From positions 1 to 64,000 of the forward strand of contig NZ_JAQGEI010000014.1 in the NCBI RefSeq assembly GCF_029017505.1: a stretch of DNA of 64,000 nt. The letters are read 5' to 3'. This DNA is from Sedimenticola hydrogenitrophicus. GTDB taxonomy: Bacteria; Pseudomonadota; Gammaproteobacteria; Chromatiales; Chromatiaceae. Both the position numbers and the translations under genes were made by a program. Of the stretch, positions 21,933 to 30,832 are shown one piece after another (positions within the stretch are counted from its first letter, which is position 1; every line of letters begins with the position of its first letter). The notes below the pieces were generated by a model. It saw nothing but the letters and a program-made list of their open reading frames with translations. It was not told where the DNA came from and did not search any database.

Positions 21933-22262
21933 TTATCGAATGATGGTAATGGCCAACTCAGTTACCTGGTTGACGATGGCAGGAGGCGCTTTTTCTATCA
22001 ACGTCACATCCCTGCTCTCAAAGTCCAGTGACTTCATTTGATGGATCAGAACAGCGCCCTGGGTTGACAGACCCTTGAGAACCACCTCGAGCTTCATGCC
22101 TCTGATGGTACTGGTGATGGGCGCCACAATGGCAAACCCGGTATGTTGATTGAACAGCTTCCGGGAAATGACGAATGCCGGTCGGCGTTTCATGATTTCC
22201 TTGCCGGCACTGGGATCAAAGTCGAGCCAAACGATGTCCCCTTTCTCAGGGATATACATCAA
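21933..22262 (-). CDS. Type II toxin, MazF/PemK family endoribonuclease
   Basis: 109 residues with the MazF/PemK fold signature: PEKGDIVWLDFDPSAGKEIMKRRP, VISRKLFNQHTGFAIVAPIT and the C-terminal GAVLIHQMKSLDFESRD. MazF-like toxins cut mRNA at short sequence motifs. Its start overlaps the antitoxin stop by four bases (22259-22262), the normal antitoxin-first order. The conserved Arg in KRRP and the Thr/Ser residues of the P-IT motif are present, so it appears active. Confidence 0.9.
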   Translation of the reverse strand: MMYIPEKGDIVWLDFDPSAGKEIMKRRPAFVISRKLFNQHTGFAIVAPITSTIRGMKLEVVLKGLSTQGAVLIHQMKSLDFESRDVTLIEKAPPAIVNQVTELAITIIR

Positions 22263-22513
22263 ACTTCCTTACCGACGGGCGCAGCGTCGATCCACTCCCT
22301 GTCTTCATCCGTAATGCGGAAGCACTCTTTCGGGCTCTCGGCCAACAGGGCTTCCAAGGTGAGTTCCTCCTGGATGGGGGTCAAGGTGATCTTGTTGTCC
22401 TCGATGGTCAGGTCAAGTTTCGAACCCACATGAAGCCCTAAGGTTTTCACGATGGCCTTGGGGATGCTTACAATATTCGCGCCCCCTGATTGACGTACGA
22501 CAACCGATGTCAT
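22259..22513 (-). CDS. AbrB/MazE-type antitoxin
   Basis: From the ATG at 22513 the product is 84 residues (a longer frame to 22741 is not supported). The N-terminus is a swapped-hairpin DNA-binding fold: VVVRQSGGANIVSIPKAIVK, LGLHVGSKLDLTIEDNKITL. The C-terminal EELTLEALLAESPKECFR tail should wrap the toxin. It represses its own operon in related systems. The 19-bp palindrome at 22652, about 140 bases upstream, is a candidate site for regulation. Confidence 0.85.
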   Translation of the reverse strand: MTSVVVRQSGGANIVSIPKAIVKTLGLHVGSKLDLTIEDNKITLTPIQEELTLEALLAESPKECFRITDEDREWIDAAPVGKEV

Positions 22514-22651
22514 GATGATTCTCCAGCTAACTAATGTTTTACGATTATATAACATATGATTTGTTTTACAATAGTAAAACATCGAGTATGGACAGCCCGT
22601 ATTCCATACATCGGTCGGTAGAGCGGTCACGAAGGGTACTGAACAGGCCGG

Positions 22652-22670
22652 GTGGTTACAGTGTAACCAC
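22652..22670. promoter_or_regulatory. 19-bp perfect palindrome, copy 2
   Basis: Identical to 21893-21911. It lies between the antitoxin start and the hipB operators, in the divergent region 22514-22839. It could bind the antitoxin or another regulator, or be one end of an inserted module. Confidence 0.6.
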
Positions 22671-22708
22671 CTCCCTATCGCGCGTCCTGTGTAGCCCCCC
22701 TGTTTTTT

Positions 22709-22821
22709 ATCGTACGTGATATATTGCGTGTATTGGCGCACTGCGCATCTTGATTTATCACGTACGGTAACTTTTTATTGCCGCCAGCTGATCCAGATGC
22801 TATTTTTTACCGTACGGTATC
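22709..22821 (+). promoter_or_regulatory. Three operator-like sites upstream of hipB
   Basis: Three sites share a GTACG core: TATCGTACGTGATA (22709-22722), TTATCACGTACGGTAA (22755-22770) and TTACCGTACGGTAT (22808-22821). Starts are about 46-53 bases apart. The last lies 18 bases before the hipB start codon. HipB-type regulators bind TATC-type inverted repeats, so autoregulation of hipBA is likely; the third site is a near-perfect palindrome. Confidence 0.65.
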
Positions 22822-22839
22822 TTTATTGAGAGTACAGCC

Positions 22840-23124
22840 ATGGCGCAGGATGACATCACTTATGGAACGGTCCAGACCGCCGAGGAACTCGGCCGCCTGG
22901 TGCGCACCCATCGCAAGCAGCGGCACCTGACGCTGGAAACCGTCTCCGGCCTCGGTAATTTGAGCACACGTTTTCTGTCGGAATTCGAGCGCGGCAAGGA
23001 GACAGCCGAGATCGGCAAGGTCCTGAAGGCGCTGCGCACGCTGGGTCTGGAGGTGATTATCCAACCGCGCGGCCAGGCGGGTGCACGGGGCCGTTCCGGC
23101 AAGGTCGGCGGGGGCATCTTATGA
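22840..23124 (+). CDS. hipB: HipB-like helix-turn-helix antitoxin
   Basis: 94 residues with an XRE-type HTH: LGRLVRTHRKQRHLTLETVS, then STRFLSEFERGKETAEIGKV and LKALRTLGLEVIIQPRG, as in HipB. The basic C-terminal tail (GARGRSGKVGG) is unusual. The stop overlaps the hipA start by four bases. It represses the operon and neutralises HipA. Confidence 0.88.
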   Translation: MAQDDITYGTVQTAEELGRLVRTHRKQRHLTLETVSGLGNLSTRFLSEFERGKETAEIGKVLKALRTLGLEVIIQPRGQAGARGRSGKVGGGIL

Positions 23125-24374
23125 GCGATCCAGATGTGTTGAATGTTTGGTACGAGCAACACCTGGTTGGTGTCCTCCAGCGTAACCCGGTCGGAGCCGT
23201 GGGTTTTCACTACGATCCCGACTGGATCTCGGGCGGCGGCTTCGCGGTCTCCCGTTCCCTGCCGCTGGCAACGCGGGAATTTGCTCCTGAGGAAGGCAGC
23301 GCCCAGCGCTGGTTTGCCAATCTGTTGCCCGAGGGTGGAGTGCGCGAGCACATCGTTCGCGACCTCAAATTGCCAAATACCGATTTCGACCTGCTGCGCG
23401 CCATCGGTGGTGAGTGCGCCGGCGCGCTTTCAATCCTGCCCGTTGACCGGCAACCATCGGGACAGCGGCACTACCATGCACTCACGGACAAGGAGCTGGC
23501 TGACCTGGCAGCGCGGCGGGGGCAGAGCTATGCGTCCTGGCCGGCAGACGAGCGCCCGCGGCTGTCGCTCGCCGGCGCCCAGGACAAGTGCCCGGTGTTC
23601 CTGCGCGGCGATCGCTACTCCCTGCCCCAGGGCGAAGCGCCCTCCAGCCACATCCTCAAGTTCGAGCTGGCCGACTACCGCAATCTGCCCGCCTATGAGA
23701 CCTTCACCACCCAACTGGCTGCGGCCATCGGTTTGCCGGTCGTGAACATCACCCTGCGGTCAATCGGACAGACCCGCTATGCGCAGATCACCCGCTATGA
23801 CCGCATATGGGATGAACACGGCGAGGTGCAGCGACTGCATCAGGAGGATTTTTGTCAGGCCCTGGGCTACGGGCACGAGAAGAAATACCAGGAACACGGC
23901 GGGCCATCCTTCGCCCAGTGTTTCCGTCTGCTGCAAGAAGTTTCCAGCGAGCCGGCCATCGACACGCAACACCTGCTACGCTGGCAGATTTTCAACGTGC
24001 TGGCGGGCAACTCGGACGGCCACGCCAAAAATCTCTCTCTACTGCATCTGCCTGATGACACGACGCGTCTGGCACCGTTCTATGATCTGGTGTGTACCCG
24101 CGCCATCGCGCGCATCGGCTACCATCTCGCCTTCAATGTGGGTGGTGAGCACAATCCCAGTGTGATCATACCCGCCCACTGGAAGGCGCTTGCCCAGGCG
24201 TGCGACGTGCGGCCGCAATTCCTGGACAATCTGGTGCGTGAGACTGCGGCGGGTTTGCTGGAAAAGCTCGGGACGGTACGGGAGGTATTTGAATCTCGTT
24301 ACGGCGCCTACCCAGCGTTGCAGCGCATTGAACGGGTCGTCACCACACAGTGCCGGCGTAGCGAGAAACGGTAG
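23121..24374 (+). CDS. hipA: HipA-type serine/threonine kinase toxin
   Basis: 417 residues. The N-terminal subdomain has GSAQRWFANLLPEGGVRE, typical of HipA. The kinase core shows LSLAGAQDKCPVFLRGD (nucleotide-binding loop with Lys), HILKFE, the catalytic loop NSDGHAKNLS and the metal site APFYDLVCT. E. coli HipA phosphorylates glutamyl-tRNA synthetase and triggers persistence. All catalytic residues are present, so it should be active. The extended HTH partner and overlap fit a standard hipBA operon. Confidence 0.9.
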   Translation: MSDPDVLNVWYEQHLVGVLQRNPVGAVGFHYDPDWISGGGFAVSRSLPLATREFAPEEGSAQRWFANLLPEGGVREHIVRDLKLPNTDFDLLRAIGGECAGALSILPVDRQPSGQRHYHALTDKELADLAARRGQSYASWPADERPRLSLAGAQDKCPVFLRGDRYSLPQGEAPSSHILKFELADYRNLPAYETFTTQLAAAIGLPVVNITLRSIGQTRYAQITRYDRIWDEHGEVQRLHQEDFCQALGYGHEKKYQEHGGPSFAQCFRLLQEVSSEPAIDTQHLLRWQIFNVLAGNSDGHAKNLSLLHLPDDTTRLAPFYDLVCTRAIARIGYHLAFNVGGEHNPSVIIPAHWKALAQACDVRPQFLDNLVRETAAGLLEKLGTVREVFESRYGAYPALQRIERVVTTQCRRSEKR

Positions 24375-24426
24375 GGCTGCGGTGTTTGAGGGACACGGCA
24401 ACCGACAGATTGCATATTCCGGCCCA

Positions 24427-25169
24427 ACCTGAACACCCATTCCGGTTCAACGTGAACACCTGTTCTGATTGAACGTGAACACCCATTCCGGCGCAAGCTG
24501 AACACTTTTTCGGTTTTTCCGGAATCGGTGTTCACGATCCCGGAATCATCGTTCACGTTCAACCGGAATATTTTCCAACGCATTGTTTTTCAACCTTTTT
24601 GGTACCCTATCTCGCTTTTGGGGGAGAGGCCATGCCTGCGAAGAGGACTGCAATGCGAAAAATCCGAGATATTCTGCGCTTACGGCTATCGGCCGGGTTG
24701 TCGATCCGTGCTATCAATGCCAGCACCAAGGTCAGTGTCGGGGCCATCCAAAAGCTGCTGACTCAGGCCAAGGCGCTGGAGCTTGACTGGCCGTTGCCGG
24801 CCGAGCTCGACGACAGCCAGCTGGCCCGGCTGTTCTATCCCGAAGCCGACACCCGCGTCTCCTCCCGCTATCAGGCCCCCGACTGGGCGAGCATCCACCA
24901 GGAGCTCAAGCGCAAGGGGATGACCAAGCAGTTGCTGTGGGAGGAGTACACCCGGCAGTACCCCAACCGCTGCTACAGTTACTCCCAGTTCTGCGACCGC
25001 TACAATCACTGGCGGGGGCTGCAGAAACGCTCCATGCGCCAGAGCCATCGGGCCGGCGAGAAGTGCTTCGTCGACTACTGCGGCCAGACGGTGCCCATCA
25101 TCTGCGCCGACACGGGGGAGTTCCGTACCGCCCAGGTCTTTGTCGCGGTACTCGGTGCCTCCAACTATG
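24427..25169 (+). mobile_element. IS21-family element remnant (left end and 5' part of istA)
   Basis: 24427-24570 contains repeated TGAACACC motifs in direct (about 24428, 24460, 24475, 24500) and inverted (about 24530-24560) orientation, as in IS21-family ends. It is followed by the istA start at 24632. The homology stops at about 25169, with no istB or right end. The element is therefore a one-ended remnant. Confidence 0.75.
24632..25169 (+). pseudogene. istA: Truncated IstA transposase
   Basis: From the ATG at 24632 (ribosome site GGGGAGAGG) about 180 residues remain. The N-terminal HTH region reads MRKIRDILRLRLSAGLSIRA, and the start of the DDE core reads AGEKCFVDYCGQTVPII (first catalytic Asp) and VFVAVLGASNY. 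The family motif then stops and the frame runs into unrelated sequence. The full protein is about 500 residues. It cannot catalyse transposition. Confidence 0.82.
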
Positions 25170-25347
25170 ATAACCGAAAAATGGAGCGCGGATGGCGCGC
25201 CTCCAGGGCGGCGACGGCGTCACCCCGGATGCAGCCGCGACCAGGCCCGGCGGCCTGGTCGGCCGCAGCACTCCTATGTGCGGCATCGAACAGACCCGGC
25301 CTGACCCTGCAACTAAGCTTGCATATGAGCCTCAAAAGGATTTCGGT

Positions 25348-28068
25348 ATGGATTGGGATGTGATTGAACGCCATTGGAAGCCGTTCAAGCGCAAGGTGGA
25401 ACGGCTATTGAACAATCTCAGCGACACGCACCTCGACGCGCTTTTTGCCAGGCGCGTTGACGGCACCACCAGCGACCGCATCGGCCGGCAGGTCGGCCGC
25501 ATTGGCAGCAGCAAGACCAGGCAGAGTGCCCGCAGCGTCGCCGCCGGTGAGATTGGGTCCGGCAACTCCCCGGCTGCCACGGTCCCGGCCGCGACTACCG
25601 TGCTTTTCGTGGAACAGGAGCCCGGTGTTTCCGGGCTGATCCAGGCGGGACTTGCCGGCGCCCAAGGTAGCGCGTTCCATGTCGAAAGGGTGACGCGGCT
25701 CGCCGACGCGCTGCAACGCCTGGCCAGGGGGGGTATCGAGGTGGTCATGCTTGACCTTGCACTTCCCGATGGCCAGGGTCTCGAGGTGTTCGACCAGGTG
25801 ACCGAGGCCGCGCCAAACGCCCTGGTTTTTATCCTGACTCCGGCAGGCGATGAAGAGCTGGCGCGCCAGGCCGTGCAGCGTGGCGCGCACGACTATTTCC
25901 TCAAAGGCCATGTAGACAGCCACTGGTTGTCGCGTACCCTGCGTTACGTGTTTAACTACAAGGCCACCCGGGAAGCACTGCTGAGCAGTGAGGCGCGCTT
26001 CCGCGCGATAAGTGATGCTTCCCCGCTGGGTATCTTCGTCTCCGACGCCCAGGGGAGTTGCGTTTATACCAACGCGGCCTACCAAAGCATCAGCGGGCTG
26101 AGTTTCGAACAGACGCTGGGCACGCGTTGGAGCATGGCGATTCACCCGGAGGACCGGCAGCGCGTGATCGACGATTGGCGCGCGGCGGCACTCAGCAATG
26201 CGCCGTTGCGGGCAGAGTTCCGCTTTCAGCGGCAGGATGGGAGCGTGGTGTGGACGCGCGTCAACAGCGCCGCCATGGGCGACGGCGCGGCGCCGCACGG
26301 TCATGTGCAGACGGTCGAGGATGTCACCGCGCGCAAGGCGACGGAGTTCGGGTTGCGGAAGGTGGAAGAGGCCTTATTCGTGGAGAAGGAGCGCGCCCAG
26401 GTGACGCTCAACTCCATCGGTGACGCCGTGCTGTGCACCGATCTCCTCGGCAACGTCACCTATTTGAACCAGGTGGCGGAGACCATGACCGGCTGGTCCA
26501 GCGAGGAGGCACTGGGGCGACCCTTTGCCGAGGTATTCAGGATCATCGACGGCAAGACCCGCCAGACCGCCGTGAATCCGGCGCAGCGCGCCCTCGACGA
26601 GGACAGGACCGTGGGCCTCGCCGCGGATAGCGTGCTGATCCGCCGCGACGGGTCCGAGTCCGCCATCGAGGACTCCGCCGCGCCCATCCACGACCGCGAC
26701 GGTAAGGTCAGCGGCGCGGTGATTGTCTTCCATGACGTCAGCCAGTCGCGAGCCATGGCGTCGAAGATGGCCCATCTGGCCACGCACGACATTCTCACCG
26801 GCCTGCCCAATCGCGCGCAGTTGACGGAACGGCTCGCCCAGGCCATCGGGCTGGCCCGAAGGCACGGCAAACAGGTCGCGTTGCTGTTTCTGGATCTGGA
26901 TGATTTCAAACGCATCAACGACTCGCTGGGGCACCCGGTCGGCGACCGGCTGTTGCAGTCGGTTGCGGAACGCCTGCTGGCCAGTGTGCGCAGCACGGAC
27001 ATGGTATGCCGCCAGGGCGGGGACGAATTCGTGATCCTGCTGGACGAGATCGAGCATCCGCGGGGTGCCGACCTGGTTGCGGATACCCTGATCGCCGCAT
27101 TTGCCGCGCCGCATGTCATCGATGGACAAGAGCTCAGTGTCACCATGAGCATCGGCATCAGCGTGTATCCGGGCGACGGCAACAACGTGGAGGCGTTGAT
27201 AAAGAACGCGGATACCGCGATGTTTCACGCCAAAGCGGGCGGCCGCAACACCTACCAGTTTTTTAGCACCGACATAAACATCCAGGTGACTCAGCGTCTG
27301 GCCGTGCAGGGCCGCCTGCACCGCGCCCTGAAGGAGCACGAGTTCCTGCTGTACTACCAGCCGCAGATCAACCTCGCGTCAGGCGCAATGACCGGCGCCG
27401 AGGCGCTCATCCGCTGGCAGGATCCGGAGCTCGGACTCGTATACCCTGGAAATTTCGTGGCGATTGCCGAAGAATACGGACTCATCGTGACGATCGGCCG
27501 CTGGGCGCTGCGCGAAGCCTGCAGGCAGGTGCGGGCCTGGCAGGTTGCCGGTCTGCACGTCGTGCCCGTGACCGTCAATGTTTCCGCAATGGAGTTCAGG
27601 CACGAAGGGTTCATCGAGGGCGTCGCGCAGATCCTACGGGAGACCGGCCTGGAGCCGGGCCTGCTGGAGCTGGAACTGACCGAAACTGTCCTCATGCACA
27701 ACGCCGAGTCCTCGGCTACTGTGCTTAACGCGCTCAAGGCCATAGGCGTGCGCCTGGCCATCGATGACTTCGGTACGGGTTATTCGAGCCTCAGCTATCT
27801 GAAACGCTTTCCGATCGACACCCTGAAAATCGATCAGTCCTTCGTGCGCGACATCGTCAACAACTCGGATGGCGCAACCATTGTGAGCGCGGTGATCGGC
27901 CTGGGCAAAAACCTCAAGCAACGGGTCATTGCCGAGGGGGTGGAGACACCCGAGCAGCTTGCATTCCTGCGCGATCAAGCGTGCGAAGAGGGACAGGGCT
28001 TTCACTTCAGTCACGCCGTGCCCGCCGCGGCCTTCGCACAGCTGCTTGAGAGCGGACAACGCTGGTGA
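25348..28068 (+). CDS. CsbD-like/REC/PAS/PAS/GGDEF/EAL c-di-GMP regulator
   Basis: From the ATG at 25348 (ribosome site AAAAGGA) the protein is 906 residues. Residues 1-45 resemble a CsbD stress domain: MDWDVIERHWKPFKRKVE, then LSDTHLDAL. A response-regulator receiver follows (about 85-205), with the phosphorylatable Asp in VVMLDLALPDGQG and Lys in DYFLKG. Two PAS domains lie at about 215-340 and 345-475. GGDEF has FLDLDDFKRINDSLGHPVG and an intact RQGGDEFVIL. EAL has AEALIRW, LAIDDFGTGYSSLSYL and LKIDQSF, so both enzyme domains look competent. An upstream extension to 25192 is read-through next to the IS21 scar and is not used. No membrane helix is seen, so it is cytosolic and probably controlled by a histidine kinase. 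Confidence 0.85.
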   Translation: MDWDVIERHWKPFKRKVERLLNNLSDTHLDALFARRVDGTTSDRIGRQVGRIGSSKTRQSARSVAAGEIGSGNSPAATVPAATTVLFVEQEPGVSGLIQAGLAGAQGSAFHVERVTRLADALQRLARGGIEVVMLDLALPDGQGLEVFDQVTEAAPNALVFILTPAGDEELARQAVQRGAHDYFLKGHVDSHWLSRTLRYVFNYKATREALLSSEARFRAISDASPLGIFVSDAQGSCVYTNAAYQSISGLSFEQTLGTRWSMAIHPEDRQRVIDDWRAAALSNAPLRAEFRFQRQDGSVVWTRVNSAAMGDGAAPHGHVQTVEDVTARKATEFGLRKVEEALFVEKERAQVTLNSIGDAVLCTDLLGNVTYLNQVAETMTGWSSEEALGRPFAEVFRIIDGKTRQTAVNPAQRALDEDRTVGLAADSVLIRRDGSESAIEDSAAPIHDRDGKVSGAVIVFHDVSQSRAMASKMAHLATHDILTGLPNRAQLTERLAQAIGLARRHGKQVALLFLDLDDFKRINDSLGHPVGDRLLQSVAERLLASVRSTDMVCRQGGDEFVILLDEIEHPRGADLVADTLIAAFAAPHVIDGQELSVTMSIGISVYPGDGNNVEALIKNADTAMFHAKAGGRNTYQFFSTDINIQVTQRLAVQGRLHRALKEHEFLLYYQPQINLASGAMTGAEALIRWQDPELGLVYPGNFVAIAEEYGLIVTIGRWALREACRQVRAWQVAGLHVVPVTVNVSAMEFRHEGFIEGVAQILRETGLEPGLLELELTETVLMHNAESSATVLNALKAIGVRLAIDDFGTGYSSLSYLKRFPIDTLKIDQSFVRDIVNNSDGATIVSAVIGLGKNLKQRVIAEGVETPEQLAFLRDQACEEGQGFHFSHAVPAAAFAQLLESGQRW

Positions 28069-28119
28069 GCGAGCCGCATTTCTAAGCGCAATTCTACCGC
28101 GGCCGGAATCTTCAGGCTC

Positions 28120-28833
28120 CTAGCCCAGCGTCCGGGCGTAGCTGGCTTTGTCGGCTGCGTAACACCCGCAGGAAGCGGCCTCCAGGCCGCGGCGGTCGAG
28201 AATTCTGATATCGCCGCGGCTATAGCGGATCAGCTCGCGATTCTGTAGCGAAGTGGCGGCCTTGGTGACACCGACGCGCCGCACCCCCAGCATGTAGGCC
28301 AGGAATTCATGGGTGATATGAAACGTGTCGGAGTGCGCGCGATCCTGCGTCATCAGCAGCCAGCGGGCGAGGCGCGCCTCCACCACATGAAAGTGGGTGC
28401 AGGCAGCGGTCTGCGCGAGTTGGCCCAGCACCACGTAGAGGTAACGCTTCAATTCCCGTTGCAGAGCGGGGGTCTGGTCGAGCTCGCGCCTAAACGGCAC
28501 GGTGTCCATGCGCAGCGCCTGGCCGGCGCCCAGTACGACGGAGCGCAGCGGCGACACATCCACCCCGAGCAGCAGGGAGATCCCCAGCATGCCTTCATCG
28601 CCGACCAGCCCTAGCCCTACTTCCAGGCTGGCGCGACTGTCGATCGGCGCTACCAGGGAAATGAAACTTTCGGTGGGGAAGTAGACGTGACATATGCGCT
28701 CGCCGGGTTCGGCCAGGACGTCGGCAAACGCCAGCTCGACCGGAGCGCAGCCTTCCAGAAAACGCTCGCGGTGTTTGCGCGGCAAGGCCGCAAGCAGACG
28801 GTTGACGGCAGGGACGGGGCTGTTGTTGGGCAT
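28120..28833 (-). CDS. Crp/Fnr-family transcription regulator
   Basis: From the ATG at 28833 the protein is 237 residues. The sensor half has [18 protein letters not shown] and [14 protein letters not shown], a cyclic-nucleotide-binding fold variant. The HTH is [20 protein letters not shown] plus [17 protein letters not shown]. There is no N-terminal Cys cluster, so it is not an Fnr-type iron-sulfur sensor. It resembles the product of 30833-31552 in architecture; the two flank a block of small stress genes. Confidence 0.85.
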   Translation of the reverse strand: MPNNSPVPAVNRLLAALPRKHRERFLEGCAPVELAFADVLAEPGERICHVYFPTESFISLVAPIDSRASLEVGLGLVGDEGMLGISLLLGVDVSPLRSVVLGAGQALRMDTVPFRRELDQTPALQRELKRYLYVVLGQLAQTAACTHFHVVEARLARWLLMTQDRAHSDTFHITHEFLAYMLGVRRVGVTKAATSLQNRELIRYSRGDIRILDRRGLEAASCGCYAADKASYARTLG

Positions 28834-29226
28834 ACAAACTATCCTGATTTGTCGACTTGGCGGTGCAATACCTATAGCCAATACGGACCAGGGACGATGG
28901 CCGCCCGAGGATGGGTACTCCATACTATGGGCTGAAATCGTGCGCTGTCCGGACGCCAGCGCACATAAGTCACCCGCCGGGCGCCACCTGTGTACGCGGG
29001 GGCACTGAACATTGCGCTGAAGTCGGTGCTACTCATTGTCCGTCGAGGCGCGGGATGCCGCGATTCCGACGGGCAAGATGCATATGACTCAGACAATGCA
29101 GATAACGACCCGCAATGCCAGAACGCAGATTACGCCAATGATCAGCGATCGAAACTAGCCAGATTGAATCGACCCGAGTTTTAAGGTGGTTCCAAACCTT
29201 GAGCGAATGGAACCGAATCAAACGCG
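28834..29226. other. Intergenic region between Crp/Fnr and DUF3309 genes
   Basis: 393 bases. Several overlapping short frames occur on both strands but none has a ribosome site or family match. A minus-strand stretch near 29100-29150 encodes a short hydrophobic run (SLIIGVICVLALRVVI) that may be a decayed small membrane gene. Confidence 0.35.
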
Positions 29227-29385
29227 CTATAGCTTGCCCAGCAGCAACAGAATAACCACGATTGCCAGCACCAGCCCAAAGATACCGCTGGGCGCATAAC
29301 CCCACCCACGACTGTGCGGCCAGGTTGGAATCACGCCAATGAGCAACAGAATCAGCACGATCAACAGAATTGTTCCTAATGACAT
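29227..29385 (-). CDS. DUF3309-type small membrane protein
   Basis: 52 residues starting MSLGTILLIVLILLLIGVIP. It has the family pattern: a hydrophobic helix, a TWPHSRGWGYAPSG linker and a second helix ending in LLLGKL. The ATG at 29385 has the ribosome site GGGAGATG. DUF3309 proteins are widespread small membrane proteins of unknown function, often among envelope-stress genes, as here. Confidence 0.8.
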   Translation of the reverse strand: MSLGTILLIVLILLLIGVIPTWPHSRGWGYAPSGIFGLVLAIVVILLLLGKL

Positions 29386-29750
29386 TTCACATCTCCCAGG
29401 TAAGGTGAAGCGAACCAGTGTCAGGAAATGCCCTGGCAACACACCAAGCCAGCTTACCCCGGCAAACCGGCGCCCTTGTTCCGACAGTTTTACCCGTTTG
29501 CTTTTTCGAGGTGGCGTTGCCTGACCAGACTAGATGGCGACCGGCCTTGACTGCGGATGTCATCGTCCATTTCCTTATAGCTAATGTCACTCAGACGAAG
29601 GCCCTCGTCTGTACGATGCCGCACATAAAAAGATGATGCCTATGCGTGTATTTTCAGCCGGCAAGGATTGATGGCAGATGTCGGCATCGAGGGCACAAAA
29701 ATCTCCCGAATCAATCCATAAACCAACAAGGTGACGGAGGCAGCTCCCCG

Positions 29751-29900
29751 TCAACCCTGCAACCTGCGTCTGCCAAGCCTGGCCGACCGTGACGCGACGG
29801 CTGTAACCGCCAGCACAACCACACCGCTTACTACAACTGCGCGTTTTGTCCCGGCGGCCCGCATGAAGGGTTGCTGCCATGTGCCGCTCAGTATTTGCAT
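29751..29900 (-). CDS. Possible small single-pass membrane protein, 49 residues
   Basis: The ATG at 29900 follows GGTAGGTA, 33 bases after the stop of the lipoprotein gene. The product MQILSGTWQQPFMRAAGTKR leads into a hydrophobic stretch AVVVSGVVVLAVTAVA and an Arg-rich tail. It is probably cotranscribed with the lipoprotein. No family is recognised, and it is short enough to be fortuitous. Upstream, 29386-29750 holds no other gene. Confidence 0.4.
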   Translation of the reverse strand: MQILSGTWQQPFMRAAGTKRAVVVSGVVVLAVTAVASRSARLGRRRLQG

Positions 29901-29933
29901 TACCTACCGTGCTCCGGTATTGAGCGTCAAATA

Positions 29934-30125
29934 TTACTTATTATCGCCCTGCGCCGTATCCTTGATGGCCTCACCGGCTTTTTCGATCTGATCTCCAGCC
30001 CGCTCCGCCGCATTGTCGATACTCTCGCCGGCTTGCTCCGCCGGGCCCTGTTTCTCGCAACCGGGGAGCGCTACAAGCAACGCACTTACCACCAGGGCTG
30101 CGCTGACGATCTGGACTGGTTTCAT
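29934..30125 (-). CDS. Small amphipathic lipoprotein
   Basis: 63 residues. Signal peptide with lipobox LVALPGC (mature Cys at about residue 23), then an amphipathic helix with repeated AGE/AAERAGDQIEKAGEAIK elements. The pattern is like entericidin-type and other stress-induced envelope lipoproteins. The ribosome site AGAGG lies upstream. Probably anchored in the outer or inner membrane leaflet. Confidence 0.75.
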   Translation of the reverse strand: MKPVQIVSAALVVSALLVALPGCEKQGPAEQAGESIDNAAERAGDQIEKAGEAIKDTAQGDNK

Positions 30126-30264
30126 GATTCATACCTCTTGTTGAACGACTTGAATTGCAATGAGAGCAACTATGCCGGTCATTTTCACTATGGGATCAGA
30201 ACGCTGCGCGACTGCAACGCACCAGCCGGTCAGGGCGGGCGCATCGCAGATCGATCATCATTCA

Positions 30265-30492
30265 TCATTTGTCATCGTCCTTGTTGACCTCGTGACCGAT
30301 GATGCCACCAACGGCGGCACCGCCGACGGTTCCGACCGTGCTGCCGCCGGTAAGAACGGCCCCGCCCACGGCGCCGACACCGGCGCCGATAGCGGTGTTT
30401 TTGTCCTGTGTCGACATACCGGAACAACCTCCCAAACCGAGCAGCATTGCTGCGGCAACTGCACTGAGCGCGTATTTCTGTATAGTTTTCAT
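30265..30492 (-). CDS. Glycine-zipper lipoprotein (OsmB-like)
   Basis: 75 residues: signal peptide with lipobox LGLGGCSG, then a glycine-zipper hairpin (AIGAGVGAVGGAVLTGGSTV and VGGAAVGGIIGHEVNK). This resembles osmotically inducible lipoprotein B. An acidic tail follows. The ribosome site AAAAGG precedes the ATG at 30492. It fits the local cluster of small envelope-stress genes. Confidence 0.82.
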   Translation of the reverse strand: MKTIQKYALSAVAAAMLLGLGGCSGMSTQDKNTAIGAGVGAVGGAVLTGGSTVGTVGGAAVGGIIGHEVNKDDDK

Positions 30493-30832
30493 TGGATTAC
30501 CTTTTCCTGAAGCATTGCAGTTGCGCGGCGTCGTAACGGATCAAGTGCGGCTTGCAAGCATCGCACTCCGCTACAGCGAACACACCTCGCATGCTGGCTC
30601 CGACAGTCCCAGCCTACAGTGGGAGCACCTCGTCGTCTGTCTGCTGGCGTACATACCCGGAACGTGGGTGCACCCCGGCCGTGCCACATACACCGACCTC
30701 CCGACTGGCGTCTCTGCGCTGTCGCGCACACACACGAAATAGAGGGTATATACTGGTCTTATTACCGGCAGCACCCGATTCCGCCACGTCCGTGAGGAAG
30801 CTTGATCGCAGCCAGAAGCTCGGAGTTCGCCC

